Origin: Cryphonectria parasitica EP155
Lineage: Eukaryota > Ascomycota > Sordariomycetes > Diaporthales > Cryphonectriaceae
Assembly: GCF_011745365.1 (NCBI RefSeq)
Contig: NW_024468909.1
Location: 5,456,001-5,520,000, forward strand
Length of the DNA: 64,000 nucleotides
Direction of reading: 5' to 3'
A program made the position numbers and the translations under genes. A model generated the notes under the pieces. It was not told the origin of the DNA. It made no database searches and saw only the letters and a list, made by a program, of their open reading frames with translations. Positions 24,009 through 36,414 of this stretch are shown here, piece after piece (position 1 is the stretch's first letter; each line of letters begins with the position of its first letter).

Positions 24009-24028
24009 ACACACACACACACACACAC
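24009..24028. repeat. CA microsatellite
   Basis: Ten AC units in the vib-1 upstream region. Confidence 0.88.
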
Positions 24029-27000
24029 GCCGCCCCGCCTGGCTTTTTTTTCTGTCTGCTGGTGTCGGCGGCTTCCATTCTTGACTATGGCGATTGCACA
24101 CAACAATCGAACGAGTCGATAAGTTATCTAGTGAATTTCCATCACCCTGTGCGCACTACTTGCTACCGCTCTGACAACCGAGTGCTCGAAGCGTCAAATA
24201 TCCGAAGTCGCAAGCGAGGTGGGGTTTGGACGGCCCCGCATGCCCGCCTCGTACTGAATGACCTGCTCCACCAGTTGAATGTTTTGAAACCTGGGACTTT
24301 CCAACGGTAGCAAGCCGCTGCTCTTGGCCGCGCCGACGTCTAGTTTCCCATTGTCCTTGGAAAGGGTGCATGAGCTAGTAAGGGCAAATGGGCTCGACGT
24401 TCCGAGCCTAGACGTCCAGGCACGCAGCAGCCGAAGGGGTAAGACGCGCCTCTGGCCTGATGAACGGCCGCCTCTAGCAGACGACATTCCAGAAATGGAC
24501 AAGGGCATGGCCGAAGAAACGCCTGCAGCCACGGCCCACTTCCCTAGCCTGAGCAGGCCGCATTGAACGGGCCATGGGGGGGGGGTGCCCCCTCCCCCCT
24601 AGCAAGAATGGCACGCACAGGCGGACAGGCTGCTCGTTGGTCGCCATGAAGGAGAAACAAAAAAAAAGGTACCCAAGTACCGTCCTATGCGAGGGGTCAT
24701 CGCAAGAGAGGGGATCAGTGACTACATCTGCAGCAGCATGCAGCATGCAAGCATCCGAGCTGCGCCTACTGGATCGAGTCCCGCCAATTCTGCTGTGCAT
24801 GCAAAAATTCCTTAAAAAGACACAAGTGACGTGCTGTGGTCGGCGCCTGGAGGACCGCGAGGTGCCGTGAAATAAGCCTCGCCACACAGCTCTCTGCGGC
24901 ACTTCTATGGAGATGACGTCCGGTAGCAGATAGACAAGCTGCATATGGCTATGGATGGGGCAGCCACTATCAGGTTACCAATGAACCAGGTCTCCAAACC
25001 AAACCCCCCAAAGGTTCAGGATAGAGATCATTTCGCTGCCGTGCACCAGAATGGTCGATTGCCAGACGGACGACTTTTGAGACGGTGCTTTTGGAATAAA
25101 CTGAAATCAAGGGTCAGATACAACCAAAGAGTGATAGTGGATGCGAGCGTGGATGTTGGTTGCTCCATTACCCCTCAGCCCGGCGTAATTCGAATAGGCC
25201 GGATGGGTGATGTCGGCCCTTCGCATGCATCTCTGTTTCTTAGATTGGTATCAAAGATGGGAGCCTGGCCCGCGCAAATACACCCACCCACACCCGCGCA
25301 CCCGTGTGGTGGCTGAAGGCGAGGTCTTCCTTCCCGGGGAACCTGGCGACCACTACATGCAACGGATGCTAGCATCGTAGATCGTCCAAATCCTTCGAGT
25401 GTGCCTGGCATGGGAGCTGAATCCCATCACGAATAGATTGGGGGCCAGGCGGCCCAAGAGTGTACCCCAGCGGCGCTTGGCGGCAAAGGAACCACCCACG
25501 CGAGCCCACAGACGCTGGGTTGGTAGGGGATTGCGGACTCTCGCAGATCGTCAGAGCCCCTTTTTAACGCATGGGAGCCGTTGGAGGGAACAGGATTCTG
25601 CTGCCAAGAGACAAGTCGAGGACGTCACCTCTTTCTCCTCCTCGTCGCCGCAAAGATGTCTCTGGTGCTGAAGGAGCAAGACCCTTCCTCATCGTGGCGC
25701 AAGAAAGAACTGCAAATTGTTCAGACACAGTCCGTCTCGACAACACGTCCTCTCCGTGCAGAGCACAGAGATAGATGCTCCTGGACAAGTGTGGTGCGTG
25801 AGGCAAAAGAGGAGATGAGAGAAACCAGATTTGGGCTGAAGCTTATTTCGACAGTGCCAACGGCTTCCGCCAAGATCAAGCCTGGCTGCAAGGATGATGC
25901 CAGTTTGAGCGGCTTCACTCCCAGGGCTGTTTGGATAGCCGACGGTCCCTGTAGACAATTCCAGGATGTCTTGCTTTTTTTTTTTTAAAGCCTAGAAATC
26001 AGTTTGTGCCGCCCAACTATTGCATATTCTGACTAAATGTAATGTGAAGGTGACGGTCTTGTTAAAGGATGTCACAATACCAATTCTCGCAGTTACAAAC
26101 GAGACACACCCATAGGAGGAAGTCTTCGTGAGATATCGCAAAGGTCAGTGCGTCTGTGAGGCATCTGCGTAGCATCAACCGGAGCGGGGGCCGCGCGCGT
26201 CGTAACATTGCGTTGTGTCGCCTGTACCGTATGTACTATAGTGGAAGTACCTTGATCTAAGGGTGGGACCCCTCGTTGCGTTCCAGGGTTCGACGCACTG
26301 GTTTCCTAGATAGCCATCAACGTTCATCTTGCGACCTCTGATGTCTGATGACCTTTCTATGTTTATCGCGGTCTGGTGTCTCACGAAACGTGCCCTAGAA
26401 CCAAGTTGATGGATTCTGATGTCTCACTACCAGCATTTTGGTATTTTGTATCTCGTAAAGCAGCCACCGGAGGGCGGCGATAGGGGGCCTGCTTGGGCCC
26501 GCGGGTAGGTCAGCCCTCTTGATCACCTGTCACCGTCACTGAACATGTCAGTGAGACATTGTCCAATGCGGATTGCCTACCGGTGCAAAGCTCGAGACGA
26601 CTAAAAGCAACGCACAGCCTGAAGTCTCCTCCGCGTTCTGTATCTTCAATCAGCCGGCTTCTAAGAATACCTTTCTCCTGGAACATCTCTGACCTGCAAG
26701 GACGGAAGTAAGGCCCGACAGAATCTTATGAGGAGCCTTCCGTAGCAGGCAGGTCTATGAGTGAACATCTAGCACACCCGGTGGTCACGAGATAGGGGGT
26801 CCTAGGGCGAATGACCAATGGCCAAAGATATCATGCTCCACTTGAATTGCCAACCCCCTGTGTGCGGCACACATTGTCTAAACAGCCTACTGCTGCTGGC
26901 CTTCGGGGATCCACAGTGGTAAGGCCACTGCTATTCAAATGAGCGGCAGTGCATGGGCGCAGCCCTACTATGGTACACTCGGTTCCTGCCATAGTGAGGT

Positions 27001-29448
27001 CGCGTGTGTACTCTAAGGTTGGGAAAGCTGCTGAGTCTACACAGATTGCTGCGCCATCCGGTACGTTTATCGCAAAGAAGCACTCCGTCCCCCGATCTAG
27101 CGTATGCCTAGCCAGGCGTGTCTCGAGGGTGGTAGGATGTACCAACAATGGGAGCGGCTGCATCGTCTCGACCACTCGGGGAACGACCGTTCGGAAAGGA
27201 GGATAAGGCCGCAGCGCAGTCAGCGCAGTGGGGAACTGTCTGGTCAAGCTGCAGACCCGCCTTCAAATGAAAAGTCCCCAGATGTATGTCGCACGAAGAA
27301 TGGATGCACAATACTATCAGCGTCATAGGGGTTCTTGCAAGAGGGCCTGCTCTGCGCTTGGGGAGCAACCTCGGTGCATCACTGACGCGAGTTGGAGGTC
27401 TTTACAGGGCGCCTCGCGTGCCTGCTCGCCAGAACAGCGTTGCAAACGGTGCTTGCCGAACCGCGTGGCGTGCATCGAAAAAGGCTCAACCCGTCATCCC
27501 CCGGATTCTGGTCTGGTCATCTTATCCCTCCTGGTGCAGCGGCTGACCGTTTCGATTGGGCTCTTGTCGCGAGTATCTCCTTTCTCTGCGGGTCGGCATG
27601 GTCGGTTGGTGAGTGCCCTAGGCTCAATTAAGCAGTAACGCCGAGCGGCAGAATCCATTCTGAATAGAGATCAGCATACCCATATCGGCTCGATCTAGCA
27701 AAGTGAAGAGTGACCGCTCCGCGGACGAGCTGGGGGACGTTGCACCCAGTGATTGTTGGTGGACCATGCCGACCGTATTGAATAATGTAAAGAACCCTGG
27801 TCACATTCTGAAAGTGGCGCGACCAGCAGTGCTCCAGCACACATGTTGAGTGTCCGTATTCCACACCGGTTGCCTTAGCGAGAAGACGCTGGGGGGAAGG
27901 GCTGGCATGTCCCAAGGACAATTGCGCCGAACACCTACGCATTGAGAAGAAGGGGGGAAGGGGGTTGTTGGTCCAGAATCTGCTGCAGCCAGGGATCTGA
28001 GTCGGTGGGGATGAAATGGTTGCAACCTTTGGCGGAAGGTCTTGGGGTCAAGGTACCGTACCGGCCCGTGTGCAGTTCTTGGCCTTCCTCTTTGGTCAAT
28101 GTGGCAGCCTTTGCAGCTTGTGATTTGCCAGAGATCTCTCATCCAGCAAAGAAAAAAAAGAAAGAAAATCGAATCCTCAGGTCAGAATGACATCTGCCCC
28201 ATCGTAGACCGCCGTCCGCCGGCGTGTGTTGGGGAGGCTGGCAGGTTTTGGGGGCCGAAAAGTACTGAGTCGGGTCCTTGATGAGAATGGAGAAAGAAAC
28301 GGGTCAATCCGCCTGACAGGTGGGACGGGAGGACTGTTAAATTATCGTACAGTGCAAGACACTGCAAACCCATGTAGACCGGTTGTATGCAGTACAGTAG
28401 CGCGGGCACACTCGTTCCGGACCATATTGCTCGTGTAGCCGACAATTACTCTGTACCAACACATGATAGGCCATGTGCGACGTGCTTTTGACCAGCTGCC
28501 GTCACCCTGCCGCATTTATCGCTCACACTACTGACGACTTGGGAGCCGCAGCGAACCGTCGGATATGCGCACTCGAAATGAGCGGACGAGGTAAATAAGG
28601 CCAAAAGGGACACACAGCCTCGGGCAGCGAGATGGATCGGATGCCAGAAGTTGTTGCGGGGTCCGTTGAGACGCTTTCCGTGGTGAGAGACGGAGAGGGA
28701 GTGTGTGGGAAAAGGACATCTGTCGTTAGGTCGTCGACATGTGAACACCCGTCTCACGCCCCGCTGTAGATTTTATGCGCGGTGACTCTGCAGGCAGGTG
28801 TGTGCAGGCACAGGCCCAGGTCCAGGCCCAGGCCCCGCAGGCACCTGGGTCTATGGGCCATGGGCACAAGAAGGAGTGGGTTTGAAGCTGGGGCTCGCGG
28901 CTATGAGCTGCACATCCCCGAGCACCTTGTTGCTGCTTCCCTCCCATTGATGCAACAGCATTCTCGTGGTCATCGAGTCGGCTGAGGTTGGATTTTGGCA
29001 TCTGAGGCTGAGGGTGGACCTCGAACTTTGAGTTACATGCCATTGTCTTTGTGTTGCATTCGATCCGTCATGGTTCACACGGCCTATGGTCGAGTCCAAG
29101 TCTTGACATGGCATGGGCCGTTGCCCGCCGTGAGGGCGAGCTGGGTGTGCTCAAGCAGTTATGGTATCGTGTACTATGTAGTAGCCAGCAGCACAGCAGC
29201 TATGGACTCAGGCCGTCGTCCTCCAATGCTGCTTCAATAGACCTCCGCACCAGGAGGGAAAAGGGGGGGGTTGGCTTAGGCTGTCTCGATCCGAATGCGC
29301 AGACCCATTAAAGGTACTGTACACCGCAGGACCATCGAGGCAGCCAACCTCCGATGCGAGGGTGGCGATTGCAAGAAACGTGCAAGATCTGCCCTCATCC
29401 CTACTCTCTCGGAGAAGAGAATATGTAGACGCTGCTGCAGTGCATGAC

Positions 29449-29471
29449 GTGTGTGTGTGTGTGTGTGTGTG
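29449..29471. repeat. GT microsatellite
   Basis: About eleven GT units in the gene-poor region. Confidence 0.88.
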
Positions 29472-32400
29472 GCCTGCAGTCATCGCTGCACATCCATCGC
29501 TATAAAGGCTCGAGGGAGGGGGGAGGTCGAGGTGTCGATGCAACTTGGGTCCAAAACAAGCTCTGCCGAGTTACTAGTCCGATGCAGAGCTACTCACTGC
29601 TGCTGTAGACGAAAGGGATGAGCTCCTGCTGGTCAAGCACGTCAGGCCGGTCGAGGTTGAGGTGGGGTGGGATGGCGTGTTGTGGCGTGGTGTTGGTGTG
29701 GGAGGGATACAAAGCTGCAGTGGTCCATGCTGCAGTAGTACTATGGTACAATGGGAGACGGATGGAAAAGCGCCTCACGTAATCTCAACGTTGCAGGTGC
29801 AGCAGCTTGAGGAGGTGGGATGCCCTTGCCCTGAGCGGTACGTACCGAGTACTTACGGTAGACTTGGGCAGCGACCACGGCCCGCTGCTGTGCAAAGGTT
29901 TGACCAATCAGATATGCTACTTCCCACTGTCAGCAATAGGGTGGGTACACCGGTACATGATGGCGTCAGGTACGTACTCATGTAGCGGTACGACCAGAGC
30001 ACGATGTGTGGTGCTGTCGAGGAAAGTACGTACCGCCAAGGCTGACTTGACATCCCGCTCCCACAATCCACCCTCACACTACCCACACCTTCTCACAAGC
30101 TCTTCCGTCTTGTCTCTTTTCACTCCAACGGCTGGCTGCAGATTCTCTACTGTAACAGTCTACTGTAACATGGTATCTTGTCAGATTCCTGCCAGCTATA
30201 CCCTTTCTCTTTTTCCTTCTCTCTTTTGTCTCTTGCCCCCAAATGGAAAATCGTCAGCGTTTAAGCCCTCCAATTGCAACGATGCAGCCCTATCACCATT
30301 CACCCTTGCTTTCCTTTCCCGGTCCCACTTTCTATTCCTTCTTCTCTCCCCGCGTCAGATTATGATGCATGATATGGTAGTAAACTGTACAGTAAGCACG
30401 GCAAGACATTGCATTGCTTTGCAATGATGTGTTCCAGCTCGACGACTCTCGCTCCAGCCCTGGGCTTGGGGTGGGACCCTGAACATCACCATACTGACAT
30501 CCCACCCAACCCCCCCGTCTCTTGCCCCCCCCCCCCATCAGAAGGAAAACAGAACGGGCTGCATACATACTGCCGCGTACGCCAGCAGCCGAGTCCTTGG
30601 TCAGCAAATCCAACCTTATTCCAGCACGCCTTGCTGGACCTTCACTTGCTCGCCGACATTAGACGTTGTCGGGTATTGTCGAAGGCTTCTAGAATAGTAC
30701 TTCCGTTCCATCGACACGACCTCATCATCCGCTTGGCCGGGGAAATAGATCCCACGATGTGAGCCAACCTGACCTTGTGTTTGTATTAAACTCCCTTCTT
30801 CGTCTGCTGTTAAGGACACTTTCTACACTATCGTTGGTTCTATGGTTGGCGGTAGGCCTCTCCTCAGCCATGCGATCGCACGCTTGTAGATGGACTGCTT
30901 GACGGACTGCTTGACCGGTGTGTGTATGGCAAGATTTGCTCCGCAGTTCTTAAATTGGAGGAACAGTTGCATCGAGCACAACACTATCACTTCGTCTACC
31001 TGAGCAAGTCGTGGGGGCCAGGGGGATCTTGCTCCTACTCCTACTACTCCTTTATCAGCTCTGTCCAACAACTCCATAAAATCTCACTAAGTTGCTCATG
31101 ATGGGTGGTGGGTGATTTTCGTCTCAACCGATCAAGAAAAATTAGAAAATCATGACCACTGGTTGACGAGGTCGCGTACTAACTCCCGAGTGGACCTCAG
31201 ACACCGGTCCAATCAGGTCTCTCACACTGCGTCAATTAATATGTGCCTCAGCACATCCTTTCCCCAAGCTGAACACCCCCAGCCAGATTGCAGTCAGACG
31301 GCTACGTGCACCTGTTTCACGCCCATCGTCGATGAACGTTGGCCTGCTGCTGCTGCTGCTAGTATCCGCAAAAGATTGCCGAGTACCCAGACCAACTCGC
31401 CCCCAAGGTTGCGGCCAGAGGAGACCCAGGCCAGAGGTACTAGGGAACCTCTCGTGTGTGATAAGTTTTGACAGCCCTGGAGGGCTCAGGACAGCCTGCT
31501 CCACCCATCCTGTCCGCTCAGGCTTGTGGGGTCCTTCTGAGCCGTGGAGGTTCTCTACCGTCTTAGCAACAGGGGTACCAAAAAAAATAGCAGCGGTAAT
31601 CATCGCTAAAGCAAAAGGTATTATTACCACAGGTACTCAAAAGGTATGTACCGTAGTACCATGCTTTGCATGCGCATGATATGATCTTGCAGAGCCCGAT
31701 GACCGCAACACAGTGAGATTTCGTTTGTAGCCGAGGTCAAACACCGAGTCTGCCAGTTTTCGTACCTTGCCAGCTGGTCTTGGTATCTCCACTCCTCCTT
31801 CCGTCATCCCGCCGCCGCTGGCGGTGGACTATTCCTTTAAATATGTTCAATGGCGCGTGTGGGCCGTTCTGCCGTCCTGGTCACTTCACTTTCAGCGATC
31901 TACGGTGGTATTGAAGCAGCAGCTTCGAGCCGCAAGTTGGACTCATGACCGGGGGGAGGGGGGCGGCCTGTCAATTTCTGCTGCGCGACAGCAAACGACA
32001 TGCCCACGCCTAATGTGGGCTGTAGCCTTATTGTTTCTCATCTCCCTGCGCCTCTTGTCTCTTTCCTATTTTGTGTCCCCCTCCCTCCACCAACTGTCAA
32101 ATCGGCCCGCGAGCTGAAGTCACTGCCTCCTTACGACATATGCAAAGCCCGACCTATCTGAACCGAGCGGCAAAGGAGGGAAGAAGGAGTGTGGGGAAGA
32201 AAGAGGGAGAGAGAGAGACCTGGGTCGGTCCACAACAACATGTCGAATAGCACCTGTTGTAGTCCTTGGCAGGCGCGCTATGTGCTTCTTGCTAGTCAGT
32301 GAATCTCGTTCTTTAGCGCACCAACGACCAAGCTAGGACGCACAAGCCATCAAACTGGGGTCATCCCCCTTCGAGGCCGGCATGGCAAGTGCCTAGCCTG

Positions 32401-35400
32401 ACACAAAGCTGGGCAGGCGCGCTGGCCACATGATTTTTTAGGGGCCGTTGAGCTGGACGGTGAGCTAGAACAGATCTACAGCAGTAGACTCCCGCATTCT
32501 TGCGCTGTGCATCTCGCAGATCGCCAAGGAAGCCGGGGGGGGGGGTGGTCTGGAGGTTAGTTTGCTTTTTCCACAGCAGAAAATCCCCAACCGTGCCAAC
32601 GTCAACCTGATTTGTCTAGACACGAGACAGGTCGGAGCTAGAAGGGCGGGAGCTCCAAATTAGCCCCCCCCCCCTTCTCCCAAAAGCTGAACCCGTGTAC
32701 TACTACAGCAATTAGTACTACGTAGCATCCAGTACTCTCTTGTCAGTTATTATGGTGCTGTGCAAAGCTATGCTCCGTGTGGGTGTGGGTGGGTATATGG
32801 GCGTGTGTCTGGACCACCAGGGGACCTGGCAGACTCCGCATCGATTACCCTAGACTGACCTCCCGAGGGAAAAAGAAGCTTCAACAGGCGCGCTGATACA
32901 CGGCCGCTCCATGGGCATTACATACATAGTATTATAGCGCTAAGTAGAACTATAGTATCTATATCAACAGGCCATCATGCAAGCCTTGACACGTTGCCGC
33001 TTGTGTGCCGTGCTGGCATTCATTTTACCCCCCACAACCACCTCACGGCTGGCGATGAGGATTGAATTGAATCCAAGAGTCATGCTCAGGTGACAGCAAC
33101 AGCAAAAGGTCATTCTCATCACGACCTAACGGCATAGCCAACCAGCCAGCCAGCCGCCGAGCCAACCTTTTTCAAAGAGAAAGAGGACAGATCCACAGGC
33201 AACCCCCTCCTCTTACAATTAACTCTGCTGTCTGCCAGATCACGTGCGGTCATAAAAGCGGGCGAGCTGTAAGCAGAGCACAATCGCGACTGGCTCGTCT
33301 AAACCCCCTGCACAGACTGGGGATACCCCCGACCTGCCCTGAACAAGACGGCACTTCTCCCAGGAGCATGGCTACACCCGCCCTGCCCATAAGGGGGGGA
33401 GGAAACAGACGGGCAGTGAGCTGCGGTGACGTGCGCCAGGGTTCTTGCCTGTGAGCAAAGTCTCCTCTTATTGCTATGGTTTAAGCACTATAGTGATGGA
33501 GCAGGTCGAACGTCAAAGGTCTCCACAGCACAGGGACCACGGGTGTACTTGGGCTGGTGGGCAACATGTACCGTCCGTGCCAGCCCATCACAGTCTTGAT
33601 CTCGGTCTTTTTTTTCCTTCCAGTCAGCCTTATTCCCTTTCTGGCAAACAGAATAGAGAACACCATCCTACCCTGATGGCTGCAAGGTACGTTTCGTTCA
33701 CCCCATGTGCGCTGCACAGGGTGGCAGGATATACCTGGCTGACAGCAGTGAACAGGCTTGACGTGAACCCACCAAAGGAACGGCCAGGAACCCCGTGCAA
33801 TGATTCTTTTTGATAAAAAAAAAATTCAATACCAAAAAAGTAAAAAGAGAAGTGAAAAAGGACCGACCTCCCTTGCCGTCAAAGGAGCCACCCGCGCCGC
33901 ACGGATCGGCGTCGTAATGGGAGCGGACCCGGTGTACATCCCGTCGGAACCCAAGAATGCACGGGCTGTCAATCAAAAAAAAAGATGAGTACTACCAATC
34001 TTATTACTACCGGCCAAATTCAAGCCTCACCTCCCTCCCATAGTAATGTGCATACATTTAGTACTATGTAGAACGTGCACAGGGCCCAAACACCCGCCAC
34101 AGGGGAGGACGGCGGGGCCCTCCGACGCCACAGACCATCAAACAACCCAAAACCCCCCCCCGCCCCCAGGTCTATCTAACAAGAAGGCGGAGAAGGCGAG
34201 AGAAGGATAGGTAGTAGGGTGTGTGCACAGGAAGGAAGGTGAATAATGACTTACTCATTGATTTTCGCCGAAGCGAGCGCCGATAGCGCCGCTTTGGGCA
34301 GACGTCAATCCGTGCGTGGCCCTTTTGATGGTGACTGTGGTGGTCTAGAATCTTGGTTCACTAAAGTGCGCAACGCGTATTCGGATGGCCTTTTGTGATG
34401 CTCAAAATTTTTTGTGGGATTGCGTGGACGAAGCGCTGTCGCTGTCATGGTGCTGTCGCAGCTTTGGGACGGAGGCTGGGCCATGTCCTTGGTCCACTTG
34501 CTTGTACATCTGTACGGGCTGTATGTCTCCAGTACTAGACATATTAGGAAGGACAGATGTGGACCTGGAGGCAGTTTTATTGTTTCCTATTCCTAAATTA
34601 ACTATGATACAATATAACAATAGGTGGCTTGGTATGCAATGCAAAGATATGGCATGAAAACAAAGCCACATACATGCCTGTCTATTGATATTCAACAGTC
34701 TCGGAGTTCTTTACGAGACACCCCGTATCAGTACCCTTGCGGGATGATACATTTTATTTTCAAAGTGGACTCAACCTGGTATCTTGAGTGACTGGAACAC
34801 ATGATAGCCTTTGGAAGTGTACTTGGTCAAGTGGCGGGAAGGCACACCGTTTATCAAAGACATCAGCCCCAGGCTCCAGAGGAGACGCGAACTGCGTCCG
34901 TCCAATCAGCCCGACTTACACTGTCAAGGAGTGTGACTAGGTGAGATATCACACAAGAAGAACAATCTAGCAGGGTCACTGAGCAGATATCACATGTGAC
35001 GATACTGTAAGCTAGTGAGGCTCCGGGGAGGGTTCACACCGATGACGGGGGCTTAAGGTAGGTTGCGCTATGCTATTGTGCAACAACATGTCGTTTCCCC
35101 CACGGGGCTATGATTATGTAGTGATCGTATCCTAGGAATACATGCTGGCCTCTCATCTCTGTTTGGGGTCCTTGCAATGTTTCGCCTGCTGTAGGATGTG
35201 ACACATCATTCGTGGGGTCTGTTCGGTCCAATAAGCACATATCAAGCCCCGTTTCACGAACAATAGGCATTCAGCTGTTTCCAGAAACAGAAGTTGCCAC
35301 CTCCTGGTATCAGGAGAAAGAATACTCTGGCCATTTCTGCTGATATTAGTCAATGGGAGCTAGATTACAGCTGGGCAGGAAGAGGTGGAGGAAGTACACA

Positions 35401-36414
35401 TCGTGGACACGATGTGGGTGGGCAGCGAGCAAGGATTGGATACTCGGTGAAGGAGAATGTAGAGACGTCAGGTGTGGTGTTGGCATAATGACAACAAGGA
35501 GAAGAAGAAAAAGTAATTTTCTTTGCTGCTAGGAGATGGACTGCCGGTGAATAGAGTATATACTTTTATGCTGTTCGAACCAATGGCTGGGAATGATGCT
35601 GGATTGCGCTCCCTACCCAAAGAAGAAAAAAGTGTAATGCTAACTACATACTTCCAAGCAACGTTGCTTCATCGAGCCTTGACATCATTTTCATGAGGTA
35701 CTTCGCCTGCCTGCATTACACCCTTGAAGGGTTAAAAATTCAAATAAAACCAAAAAGAAATCGTATACCTTCGTCACTCCGAGAACTCGACCGGAGACTA
35801 GGTTTGACTTCACATTTGTCCACAGCCGCCAAACATCGCATGACTAGCACGCCGCCTAGACTCCATAAGGCTCTCTGTCCACGGCTGTTCTGCCCGGAAG
35901 GAGAAAAGGCGCCCCCCTTTTTGGCCGTAGGATTGCCATCCTTGCTATCTGATCTCGGATAGAGCGCCATCACGTTCCGGCATTTCGAGCCATCCTAGCT
36001 TTCTGACGTCGCAAGAAGCTGGAGAGTCACCAGAAGAAGAACCCTGGAGCGGCCGGCGAGCATAACCCCTCTGTGGCAATGGCAAGGTCAAGGTGTTGTG
36101 CTTGGTTAAGCCAGTGCCGAGGGGATTGACGTCCGTAATGGCAATAGTGTGATGATGAAGATCAGTCTTGAAGGGGGGGGGGGGGGAGCAAAAATAACAT
36201 GCTGGTCTTGTGTGTGAAGGTACATGGGCGTCAAGTCGCCCTCCGCGGACAAACGCTCGGCAGGGCGCAAAACGAGTCGAGTTTCTAATGATGATGATAG
36301 TGCTTAAGCATTCTCAAAGAGACCGCACTGTCTAGAGGGTGTGGATGTGTCGACTCGTCCCTGTCATGCCCAACATGCTGCTATGAGCCCCCAATTCAAG
36401 AAGCTTGGCTGTAT

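Larger units (their letters stand above)
20647..36414. other. 15.8 kb region without a convincing gene, upstream of vib-1
   Basis: This is the largest gene-poor stretch in the window. The part next to vib-1 (20.7-24.1 kb) is dense in CT, GT and CA microsatellites and poly-G runs (20732-20746 and near 20834). From 21.5 to 34.1 kb, short GTAC/TAGTACTATGG-like motifs recur many times. A segment around 26.0-28.1 kb has fewer simple repeats and somewhat longer open frames on both strands but no recognisable domain. I tested the longer open frames on both strands for protein families and found none. Long 5' leaders, non-coding transcripts or decayed transposons are possible contents. Confidence 0.45.

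Noticed and set aside
26831..27942. Minus-strand open frames suggesting a decayed mobile element
   Set aside because: No transposase, reverse transcriptase or integrase motif could be recognised, and no terminal repeats were seen.
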